A DNA stretch of 64,000 bases from Aquitalea sp. LB_tupeE (GCF_013391415.1 NZ_JACAXB010000010.1:124001-188000), one strand, 5' to 3'; counted from the first letter of the stretch, positions 1 through 9,373 are shown. Notes: generated from the sequence alone by a model not told the origin. Numbers and translations are program-made.

Positions 1-1
1 G

Positions 2-130
2 GTCATGCAGGGCGAGCGCCACATTCTGCTGTTGAACATGGAACAAGTGCTGTCACTGGAAGAGATGATCGCCCTGGCAAAACCGGGTCTTTGTCAGATA
101 AAGGCGGCAATCACCGGTGCGGTGAACTAG
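2..130 (+). CDS. cheW: CheW-like chemotaxis coupling protein, C-terminal end (partial)
   Basis: The window opens inside this gene. The last 42 codons read in frame 2 to a TAG at 128-130 and contain the segment GERHILLLNMEQVLS, which resembles the final beta strand of CheW, where the hydrophobic run precedes the end of the second SH3-like lobe. CheW couples receptors to the kinase CheA at the cytoplasmic face of the receptor array. The neighbours cheD and cheB follow directly on the same strand, which supports the call. Only about a quarter of the protein is visible, so a CheW domain inside a larger protein cannot be excluded. Confidence 0.6.
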   Translation, partial: VMQGERHILLLNMEQVLSLEEMIALAKPGLCQIKAAITGAVN

Positions 131-198
131 ATTGGGTTAAGCAGTTTGTTGCAACCCGCCATGTCGGGCGGGGTGAGATAGCCACTGGTCAGAACATC

Positions 199-714
199 AT
201 GCCGAACAATGCTGACAAGGAAATTTTCCTCCACCCCGGAGAATGGGCATTTGCAGCAGGCCATGTCCGCATCAGCACCCTGCTGGGTTCATGCGTCGCC
301 ATTGTGCTGTGGCATCCACAGCTGCAACTGGGCGGGATGTGCCATTACCTGCTGGCCCGGCGCAATGGCCAAAGTGACACCTTGTCCGGCCGCTACGGCG
401 ATGAAGCCATGCTGCTGTTGTTGCGCGCCGTACTGGACTGCGGCAGGCCGCTGCGGGAATTCCACTGTCACCTGCTGGGTGGGGCATCGGTACTAGCGTA
501 TCCCGATGGCGATCATCAGCACGATGTGTCCGGGCACAACATCGAACAGGCCCGCCAGATGGCACGGCAACTTGATTTGCAAGTGCAAACGGAAAACCTG
601 GGAGGCAGTTGTCCTCGCATGGTGGTTCTGGATGTGCAAACAGGCGAGGTGCGGGTTCGCCTGTCCCAGGAAAGCGAGCTGCCAGCGCTGACAACAACAA
701 GGAAAAAAGCATGA
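199..714 (+). CDS. cheD: Chemoreceptor glutamine deamidase CheD
   Basis: CheD deamidates selected glutamines on methyl-accepting chemotaxis proteins and so tunes receptor signalling in the cytoplasm. The protein (171 aa from ATG 199) has the family hallmarks: [11 protein letters not shown] with the presumed catalytic Cys32, GGMCHYLL with the catalytic His49, and HLLGGASVL further on. The open frame extends upstream to a TTG at 91, but the first well-aligned residues (EIFLHPGEW) follow the ATG at 199, so I use that start; there is no strong Shine-Dalgarno, and it could be translationally coupled to the upstream gene. The stop overlaps the cheB start (ATGA at 711-714), indicating one operon. 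The C-terminal GG motif reads LGGSCPRM, less canonical than the usual GGxxGR. Confidence 0.9.
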   Translation: MPNNADKEIFLHPGEWAFAAGHVRISTLLGSCVAIVLWHPQLQLGGMCHYLLARRNGQSDTLSGRYGDEAMLLLLRAVLDCGRPLREFHCHLLGGASVLAYPDGDHQHDVSGHNIEQARQMARQLDLQVQTENLGGSCPRMVVLDVQTGEVRVRLSQESELPALTTTRKKA

Positions 715-1772
715 GCATCAATGTCATGATCGTGGACGACTCCGCCGTGGTACGTCAGGTGCTAAGCGAAATCTTTACCGCCAGCAGCGGCATCAATGTG
801 ATGGATGTCGCCACCGACCCCATCATGGCCATGGAAAAAATGAAGCAGCGCTGGCCGGATGTCATCGTGCTGGACGTGGAAATGCCACGCATGGACGGCA
901 TCACCTTTCTCAAGCAGATCATGGCCAGCCGCCCCACCCCGGTGGTGATCTGCTCCTCGCTTACCCAGAAAGGGGCCGACATCAGCGTGCAGGCCATGGC
1001 AGCGGGGGCGGTCGAAGTCATTGCCAAACCCCACGCCGGCGTGAAGCAGTTTTTGCAAGACAGCAACAATCTGCTGGTACAAGCCGTCAAGGCTGCCGCC
1101 AATGCCCGCATGAGCCGCATGCGTACCCTGCCGCCCACACCGCTGGAAACCCGCCCCAAACTGTCTGCCGATGCCGTGCTGGCCGCTCCCACCGGGCAGC
1201 AAATGTTCCAGACCACCGAGCGCATTGTCGCCATCGGCACCTCCACCGGCGGCACCCAGGCACTGGAAGCCATTCTCACCAAACTGCCGCGCACCTGCCC
1301 TGGCCTTGCCATCGTGCAGCACATGCCGGAAAAATTCACCGCATCGTTTGCCGAACGGCTGGACCGTCTATCAGAAATCGAAGTGAAAGAAGCCGCCACC
1401 GGCGATCGCATCCTCCCGGGGCGGGCGCTGATTGCCCCAGGCGGCAAGCACATGATGATCAAGCGCAGCGGGGCCTACTACCAGGTGGAAGTGGTAGACG
1501 GGCCGCTGGTCAGCCGTCACAAGCCATCGGTCGATGTACTGTTCCGCTCGGCCGCCAAATTTGCCGGGCGCAACGCACTGGGCATCATCATGACCGGCAT
1601 GGGCGATGATGGCGCGCGTGGACTCAAGGAGATGCATGATGCAGGAGCCACAACCATTGCCCAAGACGAAGACAGCTGTGTGGTGTTCGGCATGCCCAAG
1701 GAGGCCATCAAGCTGGGCGCTGCCGACGAAGTGATGCCGCTGGACAACATTGCCAAGGCCATATGTCGCTGA
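711..1772 (+). CDS. cheB: Chemotaxis response regulator protein-glutamate methylesterase CheB
   Basis: CheB removes methyl groups from receptor glutamates during adaptation. The 353-aa protein has an N-terminal receiver domain (about residues 1-125) with acidic residues D9/D10 and the phospho-acceptor D55 in [14 protein letters not shown] linker follows, then the methylesterase domain with the catalytic triad visible as S178 in IGTSTGG, H204 in IVQHMP and D300 in MTGMGDDGA. The length is normal for the family. The start ATG overlaps the cheD stop by four bases. An upstream in-frame extension to 609 lies inside cheD and is not needed. The end overlaps or abuts the following REC-EAL gene, so the operon continues. 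Confidence 0.96.
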   Translation: MSINVMIVDDSAVVRQVLSEIFTASSGINVMDVATDPIMAMEKMKQRWPDVIVLDVEMPRMDGITFLKQIMASRPTPVVICSSLTQKGADISVQAMAAGAVEVIAKPHAGVKQFLQDSNNLLVQAVKAAANARMSRMRTLPPTPLETRPKLSADAVLAAPTGQQMFQTTERIVAIGTSTGGTQALEAILTKLPRTCPGLAIVQHMPEKFTASFAERLDRLSEIEVKEAATGDRILPGRALIAPGGKHMMIKRSGAYYQVEVVDGPLVSRHKPSVDVLFRSAAKFAGRNALGIIMTGMGDDGARGLKEMHDAGATTIAQDEDSCVVFGMPKEAIKLGAADEVMPLDNIAKAICR

Positions 1773-1786
1773 AGGAGACGCCAAGC

Positions 1787-2998
1787 ATGCAGCCTGCCGA
1801 CATGCAAGATGTCCTGATCGTGGAAGACAGCAACTTGCACCGACAACTGGCCAGCGAAATCTGCCAGCAACTGGGTTTTAGCAGCGTGCGCCATGCGGGC
1901 AACGGTGAAGAAGGCATGGCCATGATGCGCCAGTGCGTGCCGGACTTGCTGCTGCTGGACCTGGAAATGCCGCGCATGGATGGCGTACAGGTCATGCAGC
2001 AGTTGGCGGCAGAAAAGCTGACACCGCACATCATTCTGACGTCCGGCAAGGATTACATGCTGATTTCTACCCTGGAACTGATGGGTGCCGGTTTGGGCCT
2101 GCCCGTGCTGGGTGGGCTGAAAAAGCCCTTGAACAAAAACCAGCTGCAAGACCTGCTGCAACGCCTGTGCCCGCAAGCCGGGAAAAACCGTGAAGCCTGC
2201 CCGCTATACGAAGCAGCCCGCGTGCGCGAGGCACTGGATCTGGGGCAGATCATTCCCTACTACCAGCCCAAGATTGACTTGAAAACCGGGCACATCAAGG
2301 GCGCAGAAATGCTGGCCCGCTGGCAGCATCCGGAATGCGGGCTGATTCCGCCTGCGAGCTTCATTCCGGTCATCGAACAGCACGACTGGGACACCGACCT
2401 GACCCTGTCCATGCTGGATCAGGGATTGCAGCAGTGGCAGGAATGGGCGCGGCAAGGCTTGCGCCTGCCCTTGTCGATCAATCTGTCCGGCCGGTCCTTG
2501 CATGGCAGCAGTCTGAGCGAGGCGGTGGAAAAACGCTTGCAACGCAGCAAGGTGCCAACGCGTTACATCACCTTTGAAATTACCGAAACCGCCATCTCCG
2601 ACAGCCTGACCGACGCCATCGGCATTGCAGCCCGCCTGCGGCTGGCCGGTATCGGCCTGTCGATTGATGATTTTGGCACCGGCTTTGCCACCTTCCAGCA
2701 ACTGACCCGTTTTCCGTTTACCGAACTGAAAATCGACCAGTCACTGGTAACCGCCATTGCCGACAAACCGCATTTGCAGGCCATCACCGACAGCATCATC
2801 GAACTGGGCAGCCGCATGCAGTTATGCACCGTGGCCGAAGGCATCGAAACCCAGCAGGACCTGGAGATCATGCAGCAGCATGGCTGCCAGTTGGGACAAG
2901 GCTATTTCATTGCCCGCCCGATGGCCGCTGCCCAGCTGCTGCCCTGGGCCAAGCAACATCAGCCCGGCCTGAACCTGACGCAACGCACACCGGGCTGA
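1787..2998 (+). CDS. Response regulator with EAL (c-di-GMP phosphodiesterase) domain
   Basis: The 403-aa protein joins a CheY-type receiver (residues about 8-130, phospho-acceptor D58 in LLLLDLEMPRMDG) to an EAL domain (about 150-395). The EAL catalytic set looks complete: EMLARW (ExLxR), an Asn in INLSG, Glu in FEITET, the DDFGTG loop, a Lys in ELKIDQS, AEGIET and GQGYF. It is therefore probably an active phosphodiesterase, degrading c-di-GMP in response to phosphorylation. I chose ATG 1787 because AAGGAG (1772-1777) sits at the right distance; an ATG at 1763 inside the cheB end would add eight residues. Its place at the end of a che operon suggests that it links chemotaxis signalling to c-di-GMP; this link is inferred from context only. 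Confidence 0.88.
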   Translation: MQPADMQDVLIVEDSNLHRQLASEICQQLGFSSVRHAGNGEEGMAMMRQCVPDLLLLDLEMPRMDGVQVMQQLAAEKLTPHIILTSGKDYMLISTLELMGAGLGLPVLGGLKKPLNKNQLQDLLQRLCPQAGKNREACPLYEAARVREALDLGQIIPYYQPKIDLKTGHIKGAEMLARWQHPECGLIPPASFIPVIEQHDWDTDLTLSMLDQGLQQWQEWARQGLRLPLSINLSGRSLHGSSLSEAVEKRLQRSKVPTRYITFEITETAISDSLTDAIGIAARLRLAGIGLSIDDFGTGFATFQQLTRFPFTELKIDQSLVTAIADKPHLQAITDSIIELGSRMQLCTVAEGIETQQDLEIMQQHGCQLGQGYFIARPMAAAQLLPWAKQHQPGLNLTQRTPG

Positions 2999-3018
2999 AC
3001 GCCGCCGCGCCGCTCAGT

Positions 3019-4011
3019 CTAGGGCAGCGTCCACAACGGCGGCTCATCCATCAGCGCAATCTGTTCGCGCAGGGACAGGATTTGCTCCTCCCAGAAACGG
3101 GGCGCAGCGAACCAGGGGAAAGCCTGCGGGAAAGCCGGGTCATGCCAGCGCCGCGCCAGCCAGGCGGCATAATGCAGCAAACGCAGCGTGCGCAGGGCTT
3201 CTACCAGATACAGCTCACGCAAATCGAAGTCGCAGAAATCCTCGTAGCCAGCCAGCACGTCGGCTAACTGGCCTGATTGCTCTTCACGCGAACCGGACAG
3301 CAGCATCCAGATATCCTGCACCGCAGGGCCCATGCGGCTATCGTCAAAATCGACAAAGTGCGGGCCGTCGTCCGTCCACAGCATATTGCCCGGATGACAA
3401 TCGCCATGCAGGCGTAACTGGCGCACTCCTCCTGCCCGGTCAAAACAGCGACGCACACCATCCAGCACCTGCGATGCCACGCCGCGATAGACCTCGCGCA
3501 AATCCGCAGGCACCACAGCGGCATCCAGCAGATATTGCACCGGCTCCTCGCCAAAGCTGAAGATGTCCAGTACAGGGCGCTCTTGGTAAGCCTCTACCTG
3601 CCCCAGCGCATGGATGCGCCCCAGAAAGCGGCCTATCCATTCCAGCGTATTGCTGTCGCTCAGCTCTGGCACACGTCCGCCGCGACGGGCAAACAGGGCA
3701 AAGCGGATGCCCTGGAAATCATGCAGGCTGGCTCCGTCAAACAGCAGGGGTGGGACCACGGGGATTTCCCGCTCGGCCAGCGCCAGACTGAAAGCATGTT
3801 CTTCCAGAATCTGCGCATTGCTCCAGCGTGCCGGTCGATAAAACTTGGCCACCAGCGGCGGGCCGTCTTCCATGCCCAGCTGGTACACACGGTTTTCATA
3901 GCTATTGAGTGCCAGCAGGCTGCCAGAAGCACGCAGGCCCAGGCTTTCTACCGCGTCCAGCAGCACATCCGGCGTCAGGCCGGCAAACGGGGGCGTGGTT
4001 TCTTGTGTCAT
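3019..4011 (-). CDS. srkA: Stress response serine/threonine protein kinase SrkA (YihE/RdoA family)
   Basis: This 330-aa protein has the aminoglycoside-phosphotransferase-like kinase fold of SrkA. Visible features are the N-terminal SYENRVYQ loop, the lysine-bearing VAKFYRP strand, the catalytic loop LRLHGDCHPGNMLW (about residue 205) and the metal-binding HFVDFDDSRMGPAVQDIW. The length matches the Escherichia coli protein (328 aa). SrkA protects cells from stress-induced death, probably by phosphorylating cytoplasmic targets. It converges on the REC-EAL gene with only 20 bases between them and is divergent from the small gene at 4109. It has no obvious operon partner; in enterobacteria it precedes dsbA, which is absent here. 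Confidence 0.9.
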   Translation of the reverse strand: MTQETTPPFAGLTPDVLLDAVESLGLRASGSLLALNSYENRVYQLGMEDGPPLVAKFYRPARWSNAQILEEHAFSLALAEREIPVVPPLLFDGASLHDFQGIRFALFARRGGRVPELSDSNTLEWIGRFLGRIHALGQVEAYQERPVLDIFSFGEEPVQYLLDAAVVPADLREVYRGVASQVLDGVRRCFDRAGGVRQLRLHGDCHPGNMLWTDDGPHFVDFDDSRMGPAVQDIWMLLSGSREEQSGQLADVLAGYEDFCDFDLRELYLVEALRTLRLLHYAAWLARRWHDPAFPQAFPWFAAPRFWEEQILSLREQIALMDEPPLWTLP

Positions 4012-4108
4012 GGGCGCATTATACGTGCAGTTCAGTCATCGCTATCCATCTCTGCTCGGAGTCGGCTAGTATCCAGAATGCAAGACCACCCAATCGCAGG
4101 AGACTGCC

Positions 4109-4336
4109 ATGCACACCAACAACCCGCGTCACGATAAAAACCTGTTGTCACTGCCTGCAGTTATCGCCGAATCCACCTGGAGCGGCTGGCAATGCATTGC
4201 CAACACCCTGCATCGGCAACGTTGCGAAAGCGCGGATGATCGCCCCGCCGGCTTGCGCCACATGCTCGGATGGCTGGCCGGTAATCTTGTTCTGGTGGGG
4301 CTGCTCTATCTGCTCTATCGATTTTCCCGTTTCTGA
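4109..4336 (+). CDS. Small membrane protein of unknown function upstream of selA
   Basis: The 75-aa product starts at an ATG with a good Shine-Dalgarno (CAGGAG at about 4097) and ends only 9 bases before selA, so co-transcription is likely. The first 45 residues are hydrophilic, with a WSGWQCI segment. The last 25 residues form one hydrophobic helix (MLGWLAGNLVLVGLLYLLYR) ending in a basic tail, so a single-pass inner-membrane protein with its N-terminus on either side is expected. I do not recognise a family. The proximity to selA may mean a role in selenium metabolism or may only be a positional accident. Confidence 0.65.
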   Translation: MHTNNPRHDKNLLSLPAVIAESTWSGWQCIANTLHRQRCESADDRPAGLRHMLGWLAGNLVLVGLLYLLYRFSRF

Positions 4337-4345
4337 ATCGCCATC

Positions 4346-5764
4346 ATGTCGCTGAAAACCCTGTATTCGCGCCTGCCATCGGTAGACCGGCTGCTCAACC
4401 ACCCGCTGCTGGAAAAACTGATTGACCGCCATGGCAATGCCGCGCTGGCCGCCGCCGTGCGCCAGACGCTGGACGAAGCCCGCCAGCATATCCGCAATAA
4501 TCACAGCCTGCCGCAATGGGCTGAGGATGAAGGACTGCTGGTTCACGCTGCCAGTCAGCGGGTTTCTGCACGCCAGCAAGTACAGATGCGGCCGGTGTTC
4601 AACCTCAGCGGCACGGTGCTGCATACCAACCTGGGACGCGCACCGATGGCTGAAGAAGCGGTGGCTGCCGTCAGCCGAGCCATGCGCGAAGCGGTAACCC
4701 TGGAATACGATCTGGACGGTGCAGGCCGAGGCCACCGCGACAGCACCATCAGCGCGCTGCTGCAAGAGCTGACCGGTGCCGAAGCGGCTTGTGTCGTCAA
4801 CAACAATGCCGCCGCCGTGCTGATCATGCTGTCCACGGTGGCAGCCGGGCGCGAAGTGATTGTGTCACGCGGCGAACTGGTGGAAATCGGCGGGGCCTTC
4901 CGCATGCCGGACGTGATGCGCCAGGCAGGCTGCCGCCTGGTGGAAGTGGGTGCCACCAACCGCACTCATCTGCGCGACTACAGCCAGGCCATCACCCCGG
5001 ACACCGGCCTGCTGATGAAGGTGCACACCAGCAATTACCATATCGAGGGCTTCACCCAAAGCGTGAACGAAGCCGAACTGGTCACATTGGCGCACCAACA
5101 TGGCTTGCCGGTGGCGACCGATCTGGGCTCTGGTGCTCTGATTGACCTTTCCGCCTATGGCTTGCCAGCCGAGCCCATGCCACAGCAAATGATTGCCCAG
5201 GGTGTCGACCTGGTTAGTTTCTCCGGCGACAAACTGCTGGGGGGGCCGCAAGCCGGGCTGATCATCGGCAAACAAAGCTGGATAGACAAAATCCAGAAGC
5301 ATCCGCTCAAACGCGCCCTGCGTTGCGACAAAATGACACTGGCGGCGCTGGAGGCCACCTTGCGCCTCTACCTGCAGCCGGACAAGCTGGTACAGCAGCT
5401 GCCCACCCTGCGCCGCCTCACCCGGCCACAAGCTGAAATCCGTCAACTTGCGGAGCGTCTGTTACCCACACTGAGTAGCTACGCCGGCAGCGGTTTTGAC
5501 CTTGGCAGCAGCGCCTGCCTGTCGCAAATCGGCAGCGGCTCGCTGCCGGTAGACCGTCTTCCCAGCTGGGCCATCACCTTCAGCCCATGTGACGGACGCG
5601 GGAGCACACTGGAAGCGCTGGCCCAGCAATTGCGCAGCCTGCCCTCTCCGGTCATTGGCCGCCTGTACGATGGCAAGCTGTGGCTGGACCTGCGCTGTCT
5701 GGAAGATGAAAGCGCTTTTCTTGCCAACCTGCAGCCAGCAGACGGTGCCAGTCAGTCCCCTTAA
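4346..5764 (+). CDS. selA: L-seryl-tRNA(Sec) selenium transferase SelA
   Basis: SelA is a PLP enzyme that converts seryl-tRNA(Sec) to selenocysteyl-tRNA(Sec) using selenophosphate. The 472-aa sequence covers the whole family length (E. coli 463 aa). It has the N-terminal LPSVDRLL tRNA-binding region, the HTNLGRAP motif, NNNAAAVLI, the ATDLGSG segment and the PLP lysine K296 in [14 protein letters not shown]. It starts at ATG 4346 just after the small membrane gene. Its TAA stop overlaps tail to tail with the stop of the converging glpM gene (TTAA at 5761-5764). selB and the cognate tRNA lie 1.4-3.4 kb downstream, so this is a complete decoding cassette apart from selD. Confidence 0.97.
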   Translation: MSLKTLYSRLPSVDRLLNHPLLEKLIDRHGNAALAAAVRQTLDEARQHIRNNHSLPQWAEDEGLLVHAASQRVSARQQVQMRPVFNLSGTVLHTNLGRAPMAEEAVAAVSRAMREAVTLEYDLDGAGRGHRDSTISALLQELTGAEAACVVNNNAAAVLIMLSTVAAGREVIVSRGELVEIGGAFRMPDVMRQAGCRLVEVGATNRTHLRDYSQAITPDTGLLMKVHTSNYHIEGFTQSVNEAELVTLAHQHGLPVATDLGSGALIDLSAYGLPAEPMPQQMIAQGVDLVSFSGDKLLGGPQAGLIIGKQSWIDKIQKHPLKRALRCDKMTLAALEATLRLYLQPDKLVQQLPTLRRLTRPQAEIRQLAERLLPTLSSYAGSGFDLGSSACLSQIGSGSLPVDRLPSWAITFSPCDGRGSTLEALAQQLRSLPSPVIGRLYDGKLWLDLRCLEDESAFLANLQPADGASQSP

Positions 5765-6105
5765 CCGTGCCAGCGGCTCCAGCCGACAATCAGCACCAGA
5801 GCGGCCACACCCCAGCTACAGGTAGCCGCTGCCAGTGCCCACGGCAGGCGCAAACGGTCCAGCAGACAATACAGGCTGAACAGGTAGACGAAATACGGCA
5901 GCAAGGACCACATGCCAAACAGTACCGTGGTCTTGAGGGCCAGTGCGCCACGTTCGCTGCCGACAATATAGTGGGCGATCAGGGCAAAGGTGGGGAACAG
6001 CGGCACCAGGCCAGCAATATAGTAATTGCGCGAGCGGGACAACAGGCTGATCAACACCACAGCCAGTGCACCCAGCAAAGACTTGAGCAACAGTGCCAAG
6101 ATCAT
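5761..6105 (-). CDS. glpM: GlpM family inner membrane protein
   Basis: The 114-aa protein is almost entirely hydrophobic, with four predicted membrane helices, and matches the GlpM type by its start ([20 protein letters not shown]), the central [25 protein letters not shown] segment being characteristic when read in part. GlpM was named in Pseudomonas from a locus linked to glycerol metabolism and alginate; its biochemical function is unknown. The gene points against selA and overlaps its stop by four bases. It diverges from the CDF transporter gene. Nothing here ties it to glycerol genes. Confidence 0.8.
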   Translation of the reverse strand: MILALLLKSLLGALAVVLISLLSRSRNYYIAGLVPLFPTFALIAHYIVGSERGALALKTTVLFGMWSLLPYFVYLFSLYCLLDRLRLPWALAAATCSWGVAALVLIVGWSRWHG

Positions 6106-6273
6106 TCCTGAAATAAATGCGGACGGCGGCTATTCTGACATGAACCAGCACAACTGCTGAATGCACATTATTCTTATTATTGTTTTTATTTACCAAACAA
6201 CAACATCCAATTAAGAAAAACTTAAGACAGCTATGGCATACTGCACATCCCACCCGCTTTGAAACAGACAGCC
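6106..6273. promoter_or_regulatory. AT-rich divergent promoter region between glpM and the CDF gene
   Basis: This 168-base gap separates the glpM start from the CDF exporter start and must hold promoters for both. It is markedly more AT-rich than its surroundings, with a run of TTATT repeats around 6168-6190. A possible -10 (TATGGCATACT, about 6231-6241) precedes the CDF start. I looked for a Fur- or Zur-like dyad and found only partial similarity in the TTATT run. Confidence 0.4.
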
Positions 6274-7212
6274 ATGACCTTGCACACCAGTCATTCTCCT
6301 CAGGAAACCACGGACGAAGCCACCCGCAACAAGGCTGCGCATCGCAGCACCATGGTCAGCGTATGGGTCAATATCGTGCTGGCCACTGCCCAGGTATTGA
6401 TTGGCGTGTTCGCCAAATCACAGGCGCTGGTGGCAGATGGTGTGCACTCCTTGTCCGACCTGCTGTCAGATTTTGTTGTCCTCTTGGCCGGCCATCACAG
6501 CCGCAAGGCACCGGATGCCGATCACCAGTATGGCCACCAGCGTTATGAAAACGCTGCCTCGCTGGTACTGGGCGTATTGCTGCTGGCCGTCGGCATCGGC
6601 ATGTTGTGGTCCGCTGCCGTGAAGTTTCATGACCCGTCCTCCATCCCCACCGTGCACAGCGTTGCCCTGTGGGTGGCCATCGTAGCGCTGGTCAGTAAAG
6701 AGCTATTGTTCCGCTTCATGCTGGCGGTGGCACAACGCGTCCGCTCCAGCATGCTGGTGGCCAATGCCTGGCATGCACGCTCCGATGCAGCCTCCTCGCT
6801 GGTGGTGGCCATTGGCATCATCGGTAACCTGATGGGCTACCCGATACTGGACCCGGTCGCCGCCCTGATTGTCGGTTTCATCGTGGGCAAAATGGGCTGG
6901 AGTTTCGCCTGGAGCTCGCTGCACGACCTGATGGACCGCGCGGCCGATGCGGAAGAAAGCGCAGCCATCCGCCAAACCCTGCTGGCCACCAAGGGGGTGC
7001 TGGCCCTGCATGATTTGCGCACCCGCAAAATGGGTGACCTGATTCTGGTGGATGTGCACCTGGAAGTGGATGGCAACATGAATGTGTTTGAAGCACACGA
7101 TATTGCCGAGCGGGCACGCGATGAGGTCATGCGTGCGCATCCGGTACTCAATGTGATGACCCATATCGACCCGGTTGGTCTGGAACATCCGGCAGACCGC
7201 TCAGTCGCATGA
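6274..7212 (+). CDS. Cation diffusion facilitator family metal exporter
   Basis: The product (312 aa from ATG 6274) is a CDF antiporter that exports divalent metal ions such as zinc, iron or cobalt across the inner membrane. Six membrane helices fit the profile. The two intramembrane metal-site pairs are visible as H58-D62 in ADGVHSLSD and H167-D171 in NAWHARSDAAS. A cytoplasmic C-terminal ferredoxin-like domain (about 215-310) contains LVDVHLEVDGNMNVFEAHDIAE. A TTG at 6259 would add five residues. The stop overlaps the selB start (ATGA at 7209-7212), so translation of the two is probably coupled, an unusual partnership. The substrate cannot be read from the sequence. Confidence 0.9.
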   Translation: MTLHTSHSPQETTDEATRNKAAHRSTMVSVWVNIVLATAQVLIGVFAKSQALVADGVHSLSDLLSDFVVLLAGHHSRKAPDADHQYGHQRYENAASLVLGVLLLAVGIGMLWSAAVKFHDPSSIPTVHSVALWVAIVALVSKELLFRFMLAVAQRVRSSMLVANAWHARSDAASSLVVAIGIIGNLMGYPILDPVAALIVGFIVGKMGWSFAWSSLHDLMDRAADAEESAAIRQTLLATKGVLALHDLRTRKMGDLILVDVHLEVDGNMNVFEAHDIAERARDEVMRAHPVLNVMTHIDPVGLEHPADRSVA

Positions 7213-9122
7213 TTTTTGCCACAGCCGGCCATGTCGACCATGGCAAGACATCCCTGCTGACCGCGCTGACCGGCCACGATGCCGACCGGCTGCCGGAAGA
7301 GAAAAAACGCGGCATGACCATAGACCTGGGCTATGTCTACCTGCCGCTGGACGATGGTCGCATTGCCGGTTTCATTGACGTTCCCGGTCATGAAAAATTT
7401 CTGGGCAACATGCTGTGCGGACTATCCGGTATTCCGCATGCCCTGCTGGTGATTGCAGCCGACGACGGCATCATGCCGCAAACGCGCGAACATCTGGCGA
7501 TTCTGCAACTCAGTGGCATTCCCCGGCTCACCGTGGTCATCAGCAAATGTGACCTGGTAGATGAAGCCAGCCTGCAGGCGCAAGGCCGTGCAGTGCGCCA
7601 CTGGCTGCAGGACAGTCCCTGGCCGTATGCGCCGCTGTTTCATGTCTCCAGCCAACAAGGCCTGGGCATTGCACAATTGCGCCAGTATCTGCTGGACAGC
7701 CTGCAGCCGCCCCGCCCACCGCAGGGGCAACGCTTCCGCCTGGCCATCGACCGCGCCTTCACCCTGAGCGGTGCCGGGCTGGTGGTCACAGGCACCGCAC
7801 TGAACGGCCAGGTGTCCGTGGGTGACAGACTATGGCTGAGCGGACTTGATACCCAGGTACGCGTACGTAGCCTGCATGTACAGAATGCCACCGCGCAATC
7901 TGGCCAGGCAGGACAACGCATTGCACTGAACCTGGCCGGAGACGTACAAAAGCAGGACATCCAGCGCGGAGACTGGCTGTTTGACACTCGCCCCCCCGCG
8001 CCCAGCCAGCGCATCACCGTTCAGCTACATGCCATTGATGCCATCAAGCACTGGCAAGCTGTACATATCCACCACGCGGCACGCCACATCACCGGCCGTG
8101 TTTGCCTGCTTGATCACAGCCAGTTAGCCGCCACGGACAACGGTTTGGCCGAACTGGTACTGGATCAGCCCTTGTGGCTGGCCGATGGCGACCGGCTGAT
8201 CCTGCGTGATGCCAGTGCTCGCCACACCATCGCCGGGGCCCAGGTGCTGGAACTGCAAGTACCTGAGCGGGGGAAGCGCCAGGCAACACGACTGGACTAT
8301 CTGCGGCAATTGCTTGACCCGACACAGACACTGGCAGCGCAGCTGCAAAGGCAAAGCGAACAACAGGCCGTGGCACTGGATGCTTTCGCCTGGGCCAAGC
8401 AGCTGGACACCCAAGCCATGCAGTCCCTGTTGCAAACCAGCCCGGGCCAACAGGTAGAAGGCTGGCTCTATCACCCGACACATTGGCAGTCGCTGCAAAA
8501 CAGCGTGCTGGAGCGGCTGGCCATGTTGCATCAGCAACAACCGGATCAACTGGGTGCCAGCCGGGGACGGCTGCGCCGACTGGCCCTGCCCAAACAGCCA
8601 GAAGCCGCTGTCCAACGGCTACTGAGCCAACTACTGCAACAAGGCCAGCTATGTCAGACACGTGGCTGGCTGCACCTGCCGGGACATGTGCTCAGTTTCA
8701 GCGCACAAGAACAAGAACAATGGCAGCGCCTGGCCCCCTGCTTTACCAGCAAGGAACCGCAATGGGTGCGCGACCTGGCCCACCAGCACGCCATGGAAGA
8801 AACAGACATGCGTCGCCTGCTGCACAAGGCTGCCCGGCTGGGACACGTGGTCGCCGTGGTGCAAGACCGCTATTTCGCCACACAGCACGTACACCAGATG
8901 GCCGACATCATCCGCGCACTCTGTGAGCAGCACGGCCATGCCGATGCCGCCAGCTTCCGCGACCAGTTGGGCTGTGGCCGCAAGCTGGCCATCCAGATTC
9001 TGGAATTTTATGACCGCAGCGGCTTTACCCGCCGCCTGGCAGACCGCCACCTGTTACGGGAAAGCATGCTGTTTGGCAGTGCCAGCCTGCAGGCAGAAGC
9101 CCCCGCTGCAGGCCATCAGTGA
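7209..9122 (+). CDS. selB: Selenocysteine-specific translation elongation factor SelB
   Basis: SelB is the GTPase that brings selenocysteyl-tRNA to UGA codons marked by a SECIS hairpin. The 637-aa protein shows the G1 loop GHVDHGKTS (7-15), a switch I region with RGMTIDLGY, DVPGHE (57-62) and SKCD (112-115). EF-Tu-like domains II and III follow, then about 260 residues of winged-helix repeats that in the family bind the SECIS RNA. Its length is slightly above E. coli SelB (614 aa). The start codon overlaps the CDF gene and the tRNA-Sec gene begins 22 bases after the stop. Confidence 0.97.
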   Translation: MIFATAGHVDHGKTSLLTALTGHDADRLPEEKKRGMTIDLGYVYLPLDDGRIAGFIDVPGHEKFLGNMLCGLSGIPHALLVIAADDGIMPQTREHLAILQLSGIPRLTVVISKCDLVDEASLQAQGRAVRHWLQDSPWPYAPLFHVSSQQGLGIAQLRQYLLDSLQPPRPPQGQRFRLAIDRAFTLSGAGLVVTGTALNGQVSVGDRLWLSGLDTQVRVRSLHVQNATAQSGQAGQRIALNLAGDVQKQDIQRGDWLFDTRPPAPSQRITVQLHAIDAIKHWQAVHIHHAARHITGRVCLLDHSQLAATDNGLAELVLDQPLWLADGDRLILRDASARHTIAGAQVLELQVPERGKRQATRLDYLRQLLDPTQTLAAQLQRQSEQQAVALDAFAWAKQLDTQAMQSLLQTSPGQQVEGWLYHPTHWQSLQNSVLERLAMLHQQQPDQLGASRGRLRRLALPKQPEAAVQRLLSQLLQQGQLCQTRGWLHLPGHVLSFSAQEQEQWQRLAPCFTSKEPQWVRDLAHQHAMEETDMRRLLHKAARLGHVVAVVQDRYFATQHVHQMADIIRALCEQHGHADAASFRDQLGCGRKLAIQILEFYDRSGFTRRLADRHLLRESMLFGSASLQAEAPAAGHQ

Positions 9123-9134
9123 AACCGCTATAAT
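9106..9134 (+). promoter_or_regulatory. Probable promoter of the tRNA-Sec gene
   Basis: A perfect TATAAT lies at 9129-9134, with the tRNA 5' end 10 bases further on. That placement is right for a start just before the mature tRNA. No good -35 is seen (CTGCAG at 9106-9111). The element overlaps the selB stop, so the tRNA can be made both from this site and by read-through from selB. Confidence 0.5.
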
Positions 9135-9144
9135 CAGCCGTCAC

Positions 9145-9239
9145 GGAAGAGAGGCACTCCCGGTGGGGTGGCTGGTCTTCAAAACCAGAGAGGGCCGCCA
9201 GCGGTCCTAGGTGGGTTCGACTCCCATTCTCTTCCGCCA
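9145..9239 (+). tRNA. selC: tRNA-Sec (anticodon TCA)
   Basis: The 95-base gene folds as selenocysteine tRNA. An 8-bp acceptor stem (GGAAGAGA at 9145-9152 with TCTCTTCC at 9228-9235) is followed by discriminator G and an encoded CCA (9237-9239). The anticodon arm CTGGT-CTTCAAA-ACCAG carries TCA at 9179-9181. The long variable arm is formed by GGGCCGC and GCGGTCC, and the T arm reads GTGGG-TTCGACT-CCCAT. The 8-bp acceptor stem and long extra arm are the features that distinguish it from a suppressor tRNA-Ser. It sits directly behind selB. Confidence 0.97.
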
Positions 9240-9373
9240 TCAACGCAGCCACAAGCATTGCTCCGCATGCTGCTGCCCTCTTTCTGCTAGATAAAACCAT
9301 CGTCCTTACACCGGGAGAGCGGCTGGCGAAATCAGTCCCCTCCCATACACGAAGCAGTAACAGTCCCCACAAT

